A stretch of DNA of 64,000 nucleotides, from the NCBI GenBank assembly GCA_030035585.1, contig CM057460.1:222787711-222851710 (forward strand), given 5' to 3'. Source of the DNA: Dugong dugon. Lineage: Eukaryota > Chordata > Mammalia > Sirenia > Dugongidae. Position 1 is the stretch's first letter. The number at the start of each line of letters is the position of its first letter. The position numbers and the translations under genes were made by a program. The notes under the pieces were generated by a model. The model was not told the origin of the DNA and made no database searches. It worked only from the letters and a program-made list of their open reading frames with translations. Shown piece by piece: positions 55,298 through 64,000 of the stretch.

Positions 55298-55523
55298 GAC
55301 TCCGTTCATTCTTAGTCCAGATTTAAGCAAAGTAAACAGACAATAGAATTGTGATACAAATAAGCAATGGATTAACATTAGATAGAAATCCTATTTTACT
55401 ATGAGTTTTCAGTCCAAAAAAGTTATTTCTAAATAAAATTGAACAATGATTTACTCTAAGGCATATGACTACAAAATATACGCGATTATAAAACCACTCA
55501 TTTGTTTTTCTTTTAACGAACCA

Positions 55524-55712
55524 GAAAACCAAACTCATTGTCGTCCAGTGGATTCCAACTCATAGCAACTTTGTAGAGCAGAGGAGAACTGCCCCATAGG
55601 GTTTCCAAGGCTGTAATCTTTATGGAAACAGATTGCCAAATCTTTCTCTCTTAGGGCTGCTGGTGGGTTTGAACTGCTGACCTTTCGGTTAGCAGCCAAG
55701 TGCTAAACCAGT
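55524..55712 (-). repeat. AfroSINE
   Basis: Reversed: AAAACCAAACTCATTGTCGT, GTAATCTTTATGGAAACAGA, ending GTTAGCAGCCAAGTGCTAAA. Because it is on the minus strand, it would be transcribed in sense within the ZBTB21 3' UTR. Confidence 0.93.
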
Positions 55713-56813
55713 AAGCATTTACTCAATGAAAGTTGTGAAATAGTTTTGGATTGATGTCAATAAGAAATTATTACCTTTTGAAAATTAGTATTAACCAAGT
55801 ATAACTTTGTGAGGAATCTGAACAGCGTTAATAAATGCCAAAGAGCACCAAATTCAATTATTTTAAAGATTTACAGTAAAATCGTTTGGTTTCCAAAAGA
55901 CTGCCTCTAAAAAGAATTTTTTAAAAACCTGACCTTAATTCATCTTGTTCTTCTCCAAAATCGAAACACTGATTTTTAGTTTTTCTCCCCAGTCATGTGG
56001 AAATGCCATAAGCTAGAGAACATCAGACGCACTGAACAAGGATATTAAATTAAAATTATGCAAACATCAAACTTCTTAAAGTGCTAAAGCCCCAAAAGAG
56101 AAAGATCTAGTTTTACAATTTAAAAAAGCTTAGTAGCTAGTGTTAAAGAAAGAACACTTACTAACAGATAGTTACTAGCATTATTTAAATCAATAAATGC
56201 TTTTCACAATTATGGCAAAAAACATCCATGAGGCATTAGAAATTGACAAATTGAGTTGTAGTAGTCCAAACCTGACTAATGTAATTTATAAAGAAATCTG
56301 TTATGAATGACATCTAATTTGTTTTGTAGTTAATAAGCGTCAAATAATTTTACTTCCTAAAGTTCCAGATTATGATTGTACGTACCTCAATCTGAGAGAA
56401 GCAAAGGCCAACCTGAGACCCGTTAATTCTTACGGGGGATGCCTGAATGTCTCCCGCTCACCCTGACCACTCAGCAGGCCTGCAGAGGGAGCCACCCCAC
56501 GCCTCCAGCAAAGAGCACTTTTTCCCCTTGTCTGTCGTGGGCCTCTACCCTCACAGTGCCAACGGGGGCTCTGTGTTGATTAAGTGCTGGGGCATAATTT
56601 TAAAAAGAGCAGGCAGTAACAATCCATCCCAGAACAGAAAACCAAGAACCGCTTTGATCTCCCCACAAGTGCAAATAACATCACTGTTGAATTGAGCCGT
56701 GTATTTTGATAAAATTATAATGTATATGAACTCTAACTAGTTTTAAAGATGACCGTTCTAGTAATCTGGAAGTATTTTTACTATTAAAAATGCACAATAC
56801 TTGTTATCGTCAT

Positions 56814-57192
56814 CAGTGGCGGCACTAGGGTTGGTGTCACCCCCCCCACCCTCCCCACCGCAGGCGGATGGGGCCGGCTGGTGAACTCCCACTGTCATGG
56901 GCAGAGCGGCCCCGCCCAGCCCCCATGCTGCCCCGCCCCCTTCAGCTCCTCCCCTCTCCCATTGGCCAAGGAGATCTTTCTCTCTACCCAATGGCGGGCG
57001 CTGCAGCCCGGTCGCCCGCACCCTTGCAGGTGATGGGGGAGGTGGTGGAGATGTTACCACACTGGGTGACATCAACCCTAGTGATACCACTGCGTGGCGG
57101 CCCCACCCCAGTGGCACTGGCCTGCCCGCTGTCACCCCCTCCACCCCAAAGTGTCAGGGGGTGCAGTTTGCACAAACCTAGTGACGCCACTG
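56814..57192. mobile_element. GC-rich hAT-like MITE
   Basis: The left end CAGTGGCGGCACTAGGGTT and the reverse complement of the right end, CAGTGGCGTCACTAGGTTT, are inverted repeats with one main mismatch. CAGTGGCG is a usual hAT terminus. The flanking octamers ATCGTCAT and ATCTCCAC agree at five of eight, an eroded target duplication. The inner sequence is GC-rich, unlike the A/T-rich surroundings. A second end-like sequence (ACCCTAGTGATACCACTG) lies at about 57075-57092. No coding capacity. Confidence 0.7.
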
Positions 57193-60050
57193 ATCTCCAC
57201 TGCTTACTTTGAGTGACCGATATATGTTCTGTTACTTTCCCCCCTCCCCCCCACCCGCAAGTAAAGAAAGTGATTCAATAACAAGTTTTCAGAGTAACAA
57301 AGAATATATTAAAACATTTTACATTCTTTCCACAACTGCATAAAAAAGCAGGCATCCTGAATACTTACAATAATGAGCTTTCTACATTTTCAAAATTAAT
57401 TACAATCAGAAAATCATTCACAAGAATATCTTTACTAGCTAATTAAGGAGTTCCAACAATGAAAGAAAGGCCAACGTGCTGTACACCAAATATTTGCCTG
57501 CTGGCTGAGATAAACATTCTTTAAAAAACTGTTTGCTGAATAAAGCAATTAACACGTCTTTCATTATTTTACTTATTAACATTTAAAATAGCTACATGAG
57601 CAGAAGCATATTTCTTTTTTTTTTTTTTTACCACCAAAATAAACTCTTTCAGCCTAGTGCTCTTTAAGAGACGGTATAAAAAGTAATAGAAAAACCAGAA
57701 CTGCATTATAAATGTTTTTGGCTCAAAATTTTACTTGAAATCTTATGTTCCTTGCCTAGACAAAAATGTGAACAAACAAGACAAAACACTGGCAATTTTT
57801 TTAACCTAACAGATATGCTGAGCCTATATTTAGATCAAAAATACTTTTTGCTGATTAACAGTATTATTAAAAATTTTTCAAAAATGTAGCATAAAGTTTC
57901 AAGTCCTGGGATACTGAATTTACAATGCCAAGATCCTGTGGATCGTGGCAGTCCTCCAGATACTCCCTGTAAGTGATGATTACTCTGAGGGTAGCTGTCT
58001 TCTTCTGAAGAAGTGAAAGCTACCGAGAGATGTTCAGAGTAAGAAGTACCACGGTATCAGGGAATGAGCCGAATGAACGATAATCCATCCTGACATTCCA
58101 TAGAAAATCATATGCTTTAGTTGTGTCTTTAAAATGCATAGATTTCTTCAAGAAAATAGAAAGATGGCAACAATCAATAACTGCAACTTCATTTTATCTT
58201 CCTTTCTCCATCAAATTTAAGTAGGAACAAAACAGGATAACATCACTCAAATACTTTGGAGTTTTCAAATGAAAGCATAAAAGGTAAAATTTCAGATAAG
58301 TTCTATAATGTACAAAAGACAATTAGAATTTCATAAAAATGGTTGTTTCAATAAAAAAATGATGATTTTCCTACCACTGGTATGGAATGTGGATAATGAG
58401 ACCGACAGGTACAAGTTCTACTACGCCAGAGCACAAACGTAAGTACCCAGCAAATTATTTATTAGTCACAGTAGTTACTTTTTGTTTGTTTGAAAAAACT
58501 TGTAAAAAAGATATACAGTAAACCTGGCATTTTAACCCATATCTCTACCTTAGAAGGAGTTTGTAGTTTCAACAATACTTCTACTTTTATATATCTAATC
58601 CACCCCTCTCCAGATGAAATAAAGATTTCCCTTTTGGAACACCTCATTGAACTATGGACAAAACCTACTGAAAGGCTTTTAATGATAACTTTACACACAG
58701 CAGAAAAAAAAGCTCAAACCCTATGGACACCGAAGTAAGCAGCAAATACAAATTCTGGGACCCTTGAGAGTCTTTTAACACCTGTCTATGAACTAGTAAG
58801 CTGGGACTTAAAGCAGAAGAATGGTTTCACCATTGACACTTTACCACCATTTAAGTACCAACAAGACGGGGAAAAAGTCCTAACTGAAATCATCACAGAA
58901 GACAAAGAGGCAGGAAAGCTTGTGTCTTGTCTATATTGTTCTTGAAAAGCGTGTAGACGCTGCAGTGTGCGGTTTCTCCCTCTGCTCTGAAGTCTGTAAG
59001 TGGTGACGTAGAATCCCAGAGGTGCTGCACCGCCTCCGAGTGTTGGGGATCTACGTAAATATACGTTCCAACCTTTTTCGTTCAATGAATGTTGCCAAGT
59101 TCAAAATTAGTGCCGTACAGGACCTTGTGTTTTCGTCTCAAGTCCACTCTGATTTTCAGCCTGTGACAGCATGAACCAGAGGAAACCCAAACCCTCACAG
59201 TCACTAAATGCTGGTCCGTATTTAAAGCGGGGTGCAGCTGACACATGGTGCTCAGCAGTTTCATGACCGTGCGTGCCTATGGCTACTGAAGCGCATGTAA
59301 ACTGACTTTAGAGGCCTTCCAGAAATCATCTTTTCATTTCCCAAGTCCGTCTTAGAGTCTGACCATCATTACTATATTAACTGACTGAGAGCAAGTTTTT
59401 ACTATTTTATAAACATCTAAGTATTACTATTGCTGATTTAAAATTCTCACAATATTTATACCAAAAAAGTTCTACGTGACCACAAAATACCAAATATTTA
59501 TTTTTATCAAGTGTCAGGATAACTTATTAAGGTTGAGGTTTATCATTTTTTATTGCTAAAGTATTCTAGTATCTAAATCAATACTGCCAACTACCCACTT
59601 CTTCCTGATACATTTTGGACTCGAGAACATGGCTAAGAATTAACTAGAACTTCGGTGTCTGATATAACCAAAGGAAGAAATACTTCAACAGTATTTCAAC
59701 TAATTTCAAATCAGTTAGAAAAATAAACAAAACCTCAATTAAAAGATTATACTGACGCCGTGGTATGAGGAACCATGCAAACAATCAAGAGTAATCAAAT
59801 TTCCACATTAATGACATCCGATCATTCTGTTACTGTAAGGGCCAGAACCACAATATTCTTTAAAGTTTTCCTCAAGTTGAGCAAGGATGTTACTACTATC
59901 AGTTTGTCTCAAAACTTAAATTCAAGCATAATTTCCGATCTTTATTATTCTTTTTCAAAAAATATTTTGTTTCTTTTGATGCATTTCACAATGTAGGTTG
60001 AAATCTGGACACCATCACCCCTTTCACGATAGGTCAAAAGTGTCGGTCTT

Positions 60051-63000
60051 TCAATTGTGGGTTTGTTCGTGGCTCCAAAGGCTAAATGCAGTCTTGAAAG
60101 TCCTATGGCAAAGTTTACACATAAACTGTCTTTTAAATGTGATTGCTGAGAGGGGTGGGGCGTGGTAAAAAAGTGTGTCTGATTCTTGGGGTGCGAACAA
60201 TTTCTCCGCGGCGGGAGTCGGATGTTCAGACTGACCAGTTGGGCTGTCAGGCTCCAAGGGCTGGATCTTGGGCAGCGGGGGCGGCGGTGGCAGGGGCGGC
60301 GGGGAGGGAGAGTTGGTTGGCGCAGGGCATGCTTCGGATTCTTTAGGCACCAATTCCTCGGTGGCCTGAGACATGTGGGACTGGAAGTGACTCCAGAGCC
60401 GGAAATTGGTGCGGAAAGCTTTGTTGCAAACGTGGCAGATGAAAGGTTTCACAGAACACAGAAGCTCCTGGTGCCGCTCCAGCTGCTTGTGCACCGTGAA
60501 CATTTTCCCACACTTCTCACAGGGCCACAGGCCGGCGTCTTTGCTGGTACCTGCTTCTTTGGGGGCTGCGCTGCTCTCTGGCACCTCTTCCTCGGCCTCT
60601 TCCGCCGGCTCCTCTTTGACGTGGATTTTCAGCTGCTTGGAAAGACTGAGGTCTTCAGGGAGGCAGGAGGAGTCCTCCGAATCGAAGTTGATTTGTTCCG
60701 AAGAATCGCTGAACGCATTGTCGTCTTTTGCTGCAAGCACGTGGTTGACTTTGGGTGGCTCTGGCTGTGACTGGGGCCTGGCAGAGCTGGTGACTTCGCC
60801 ATTGTGGTCGAGAACGGGCAGAGCCAAGTTTTCCGCGGGTACCATGGTGTTCTGGTTGTGGACCTCCACCTGGTGCCGCCAGATGCTGAAGGAGGACTTG
60901 AAGGTGCGCATGCACTCGAGACAGGTCAGCTTCTTGTACTCACACCGGCTCTCGTGCTCGTGCTTTAGCTCGGGCGAGAAAAACCTAAGGTTGCAGTAAG
61001 GGCAAACGGTTGCATTCCTGCATAGTCTCTCGTGGTTGCCTTGTTCTAGAAGAGAAGAGAGCTTAGCATTACAGAGGCGGCACTGGTAAACCTCCTTGCT
61101 TTCTACTGGGCTTTCAAGAGGGACATGCTCTTTTGGCTTAGTGGCTCTATGGACGCCAACGGGTTTTTCTCCCGGGTGCATTTTTATGTGCTGTTTAAAC
61201 TGAGAGAGGAAACGATACGCTTTTCCACAGTAAGTGCAAATGTACGCTCCTTTGGCTCTTGATCTTAAGTTCCTCTTGATGGCTTGTTGTGCTGGGGAAC
61301 TAGCCTGTCCCTGAAAACCAGACCTGCCACGTCTCAACTTAATCATCAGGGCCTTTTTAATTTCCCTCTCTCTCACTATGTCAATCAGCTTTCTTTGGAA
61401 TTTTTCATCCAAAACAGCATGGGAGCTAGAGGCTGGGGACGGGTTCTTCACTATGCCGTGCTGGGTCTGACAGTGTGTCCAGACTTTAAAGTTTGTGTGA
61501 AATCTCTTGTGACAGATGTCACAAGCATAGGGCTTTTCGGGGTTATGGTATATGTTAACGTGACGGTGAAGACCTGCTGTTGATCTAAAGATCTTAAGGC
61601 AATGTTTGCATTTAAATTTTTTGTTTGGTCGTGTTCCCTCCAACTCACCAAATTCATCTTTATTCAAGTCAGAATCTGGAAAGTCAGCCTCGAGGAGAGG
61701 AGGGCTCGAGCCCTCCTCACAGTTATCTTCCGACACGGGCGATCTGTGCTCATTTTCCTTCAGCTTCTTCAACGGCAGCCTTCTGTCAGCCTGGAACCTC
61801 CTCTTGGCTGGCAGTCTGCTCATTTCCTTTGGATCGTCTTCTGTTTTCAGAGAAAAGTCTCTTGTGACCACTGACAGCGAGGCCGCTGCCGTGGCCGCCG
61901 CCGCGTCCCCCACGGTGACCCTGATAATGTCCGAAGGGTCCGAGAGTGGGCTGCTGGGCTCGGTTTTTATGCAGACCTCTGTGACAGGCGAGGCGGCCTC
62001 CCTGTCTGTGGACTGAGAAGCACTGAAGGACCTAAGGCGAGGGGGTGGTAGCACTGCAGTCCTGTCGTCCAGAGCCACTTTCTCGCTGCCGTCGTTTAAA
62101 GAGGACGTCTGAGACAAAGCACGAAGCCCGTTCCCTGGCGCATCATTAGACACAGAAGACGAACCCTGGGAAGACTTCAGATCTATCGAGGGTGAATACA
62201 TAGGAACCTGGCTATCCATCGACAGCGACCGCCGGAGGAGACTCTTGACGAGCGGGCCGCTTCTGTCAACGCTTTGGTTTCCAGAACCAGGCCCACTGGA
62301 CGGGATCACTAGTCCCAATTTTGAGTAGTACAGTAAGTTTCTATCTTCGCTTTGACTGCCTCCTGCGTTAGTCTCTTTCAAGAGATAGGGAGCCTCTGAT
62401 GAGCTATGCAGAGACAAAACAGGTGCCCGTGGTTTCTTCAAAGCCAGCTCTACGGCTTTTCCTTTTGGAAGCTGACCACTCACACCTGGTTTATCCTCCA
62501 CAGCTTCTCGGTCTGGTGGAGGCTTTGAAGGCAATACTGCATTTCTTTTCACCAAATTGCTTCTACTAGGATCATCCAAAGAGCCAGGATGCTCCAGAGA
62601 CTTGGCATATCCCACAGTACACTCTCTTGGCCAACTCTTTTCGCTGACAGACAGATTGTGAAGCGGGTCAATGGGTTTAGAAACATGTGGCTTACTGGTG
62701 CTGGTCCTGGTGGCAATGCCAGGCAAGGGCCGGGAGGTATGGCTTACGTCGGGTGGGTTTTGACTAGCAGTTTTTCCCTGTGCTTCATTTCTACTTTGAC
62801 AGACAATGACACTTCTCTTTTGGGAACTGTTTTCATCCTCCTCTATGAAAACTTTTTTTCTACTGGGACATGTTGGGAAGGGGGCTTGAGGTGTTTTAGA
62901 AACAATGTTAGTCAGGAAGGAAATCCCCAGACTATAGCCAAGTTCTTGCACTGCGGCCAGGCTGCTCTTCTCAACAAACAAAGAGGAAGAGTAGATGTAG

Positions 63001-63254
63001 TTTAAAACATTATCAAAAGCATCTGGTTCACAGAAGTCAAGCTGAAATACCGTTTGTGACTCGTTCTCCTTATTTGTGAATAAACTCTGGAAGTATTCAC
63101 TGCTGGCAGCCAAGACGTTTTTATGAGCTCGAAATTTCTGGTCTCCGACGATCAGAAGCACATCACAGAGCTGTCCTTTGAGGCGCTCCTCGTTGAGAGC
63201 ACTCAGGAGAGAAATGGCATGTGCTGGGTTGATGTAATGCAGTAATCCCTCCAT
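60051..63254 (-). CDS. ZBTB21: ZBTB21 (BTB-zinc finger transcriptional repressor), complete coding sequence
   Basis: An uninterrupted frame of 1067 codons in one exon; the human protein is 1066 residues from memory. Residues 1-118 form the BTB/POZ dimerisation domain (CDVLLIVGDQKFRAHKNVLA). Residues 125-540 are Ser-rich and disordered, with IKTE (429-432) and LKTE (469-472) sumoylation-type motifs and an Ala run at 451-458. Nine C2H2-type fingers follow at about 547-570, 577-599, 671-693, 723-745, 749-771, 776-799, 909-933, 938-960 and 1044-1066. The fourth, fifth and seventh end in Cys (C2HC). A Pro run (985-995) precedes the last finger, which ends one residue from the C-terminus; VKEE at 879-882 is another sumoylation-type site. 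Nuclear; ZBTB21 (ZNF295) is known as a repressor that pairs with ZBTB14. The start is fixed by the BTB domain and a good context (ACAATGG). No breaks. Confidence 0.98.
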   Translation of the reverse strand: MEGLLHYINPAHAISLLSALNEERLKGQLCDVLLIVGDQKFRAHKNVLAASSEYFQSLFTNKENESQTVFQLDFCEPDAFDNVLNYIYSSSLFVEKSSLAAVQELGYSLGISFLTNIVSKTPQAPFPTCPSRKKVFIEEDENSSQKRSVIVCQSRNEAQGKTASQNPPDVSHTSRPLPGIATRTSTSKPHVSKPIDPLHNLSVSEKSWPRECTVGYAKSLEHPGSLDDPSRSNLVKRNAVLPSKPPPDREAVEDKPGVSGQLPKGKAVELALKKPRAPVLSLHSSSEAPYLLKETNAGGSQSEDRNLLYYSKLGLVIPSSGPGSGNQSVDRSGPLVKSLLRRSLSMDSQVPMYSPSIDLKSSQGSSSVSNDAPGNGLRALSQTSSLNDGSEKVALDDRTAVLPPPRLRSFSASQSTDREAASPVTEVCIKTEPSSPLSDPSDIIRVTVGDAAAATAAASLSVVTRDFSLKTEDDPKEMSRLPAKRRFQADRRLPLKKLKENEHRSPVSEDNCEEGSSPPLLEADFPDSDLNKDEFGELEGTRPNKKFKCKHCLKIFRSTAGLHRHVNIYHNPEKPYACDICHKRFHTNFKVWTHCQTQHGIVKNPSPASSSHAVLDEKFQRKLIDIVREREIKKALMIKLRRGRSGFQGQASSPAQQAIKRNLRSRAKGAYICTYCGKAYRFLSQFKQHIKMHPGEKPVGVHRATKPKEHVPLESPVESKEVYQCRLCNAKLSSLLEQGNHERLCRNATVCPYCNLRFFSPELKHEHESRCEYKKLTCLECMRTFKSSFSIWRHQVEVHNQNTMVPAENLALPVLDHNGEVTSSARPQSQPEPPKVNHVLAAKDDNAFSDSSEQINFDSEDSSCLPEDLSLSKQLKIHVKEEPAEEAEEEVPESSAAPKEAGTSKDAGLWPCEKCGKMFTVHKQLERHQELLCSVKPFICHVCNKAFRTNFRLWSHFQSHMSQATEELVPKESEACPAPTNSPSPPPLPPPPPLPKIQPLEPDSPTGQSEHPTPAAEKLFAPQESDTLFYHAPPLSAITFKRQFMCKLCHRTFKTAFSLWSHEQTHN

Positions 63255-63267
63255 TGTTTGGGTTTAT
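63255..63267 (-). other. ZBTB21: ZBTB21 5' UTR end and 3' splice site
   Basis: On the minus strand the sequence reads GTTTGTCTTGCAG then ATAAACCCAAACA and ATG. The pyrimidine-rich acceptor ends at 63268, so only 13 bases of 5' UTR belong to the coding exon and the transcript start is further right. Confidence 0.85.
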
Positions 63268-64000
63268 CTGCAAGACAAACGTAGAACTAGAATAAATAAT
63301 GCAAGGGCAAGTTCGCCAGAAGACAGAGGGCTCCTCAAGGGCAGGGAACACCAGTTATCTTTACACAGGTGCCAATCCTTAGCAAAACAGTAAGCAGACA
63401 GAAGGTTTCTGGATGAATAATCTTACTTAAATAACACTGAAAATAAAAAGGGAGAAGTCTCATGGCTTAAGTAGGTCATCAATCATTAAAATCAAAGAAT
63501 TTTAGGAACTAACGACTATAATATTGGCAGTTTCATACCATCAAAAAGGCTGCTAGAAGCTGGGAGGTATGCAGGGAAGTAATACTTGAAAATAAAAGGT
63601 TTACTATATAGGATCTTCATCCATTTGATGCTTGGCTCTATTTCTTATTAGATCAGAGTAAAAATTCAGAGAATAACTATGAATTATCAAAACTCCTAAA
63701 GTCTATAATTCTGACAGAAAATCAGTTTTATTACTGCATGTGCTTAAAAGTAATAGGAATTGCTAACAATGGGATGCAAAGTAGGTCTTAAAAATATGTA
63801 AGAATTTGGAAATAGAAAAGGCATTTGCTAGTTACTACTGAAAGTGTTTAACATGGGGCTTTGAACCTGTTTGTTTAGGTTCAAACTCCTGCTGAGAATT
63901 TGCATTTCCACCCCAGATATACTGAATCAGAATTTATAATTTATCAAGATCCCCAGGTGATTCTTAACGTATAATAAACTTTGAGACGCACTGCTCTACT
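63268..64000 (-). other. ZBTB21: ZBTB21 5' UTR intron (3' part)
   Basis: Intronic DNA upstream of the coding exon; no exon is recognised here. A MER5A-like segment lies at its right edge. Confidence 0.7.
63885..63998 (-). mobile_element. MER5A-like hAT MITE fragment
   Basis: GAGAATTTGCATTTCCACCC, CTGAATCAGAATTTATAAT, CCCCAGGTGATTCTTAACG and AAACTTTGAGACGCACTGCT follow MER5A order. The AGTGC..TCTCAAAGTTT end makes it minus strand; it may continue past the window. Confidence 0.8.

Larger units (their letters stand above)
55270..60050 (-). other. ZBTB21: Probable ZBTB21 3' UTR
   Basis: This stretch follows the ZBTB21 stop codon on the minus strand. It is nearly free of the repeats that crowd the rest of the window: only a SINE at 55524-55712 and a hAT-like element at 56814-57192. 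Candidate AATAAA signals on the minus strand are at 59941-59946, 58457-58462 and 55292-55297. The last is followed by T/G-rich DNA (TTGTACTGTATTTTGTTTGG) and would give a UTR near 4.8 kb, 4.2 kb without the insertions. Which signal is used cannot be told from sequence alone. Confidence 0.45.

Noticed and set aside
60143-63005. Several plus-strand frames of 100-197 codons opposite ZBTB21
   Set aside because: They are antisense shadows of a conserved coding exon and have no start, splice or domain support.

Overview
The window looks like nuclear DNA of an afrotherian mammal, most likely an elephant. It is dense with one tRNA-derived SINE family (AfroSINE-like, about 30 copies) whose 3' tail matches the tail of RTE/BovB-type LINEs that are also present. 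It also holds MaLR and MLT2 LTRs, MIR, MER5A and Tigger1 copies that date to the eutherian ancestor. No prokaryotic signal, CRISPR array or operon is present. The species call is inference from repeat content.

There are two protein-coding genes, both on the minus strand. At the left edge is the first coding exon of C2CD2 (1239-1511, ending at a GTGAGT donor), with a CpG-island promoter reaching about 2400; positions 1-1238 are its first intron. At the right edge is the complete single-exon coding sequence of ZBTB21 (60051-63254, 1067 residues: BTB domain plus nine recognisable C2H2-type fingers). A 3' splice site lies just before its ATG, its 3' UTR runs leftward and its 5' exons lie beyond position 64000. 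From memory, human 21q22.3 has C2CD2 and ZBTB21 adjacent on the same strand, which fits.

The 50-odd kb between them is intergenic, and its interest is transposon archaeology. 2.4-10 kb is unique sequence with scattered SINEs. 10-13 kb holds RTE fragments in both orientations and two SINEs split by later insertions. 14-18.5 kb is rich in MaLR-type LTRs. 18.9-22.3 kb is a decayed ZMYM1-like hAT transposon. 23.1-23.8 kb is an L1 3' end with a long target duplication. 24.95-26.64 kb is a deleted Tigger1. 26.9-28.8 kb is an LTR carrying three later insertions. 29.1-31.8 kb holds a TIR element, an L1 3' end and an MLT2 LTR. 33.9-37 kb and 39.3-40.7 kb are further nested stacks. 41.2-42.4 kb and 50-51 kb are L1 3' ends, each split by a solo LTR. 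46.06-47.01 kb is an RTE copy with a 5' inversion. 47.4-49.2 kb is an L1 ORF2 fragment. 56.8-57.2 kb is a GC-rich hAT-like element inside the probable ZBTB21 3' UTR.

I found no convincing new gene system. The best leads are the hAT element with candidate termini, the RTE 5' inversion flanked by a target duplication, the nested stacks that give relative insertion ages, and the GC-rich element in the ZBTB21 3' UTR. Element boundaries read by eye are good to about 5-20 bases unless a target duplication is quoted.
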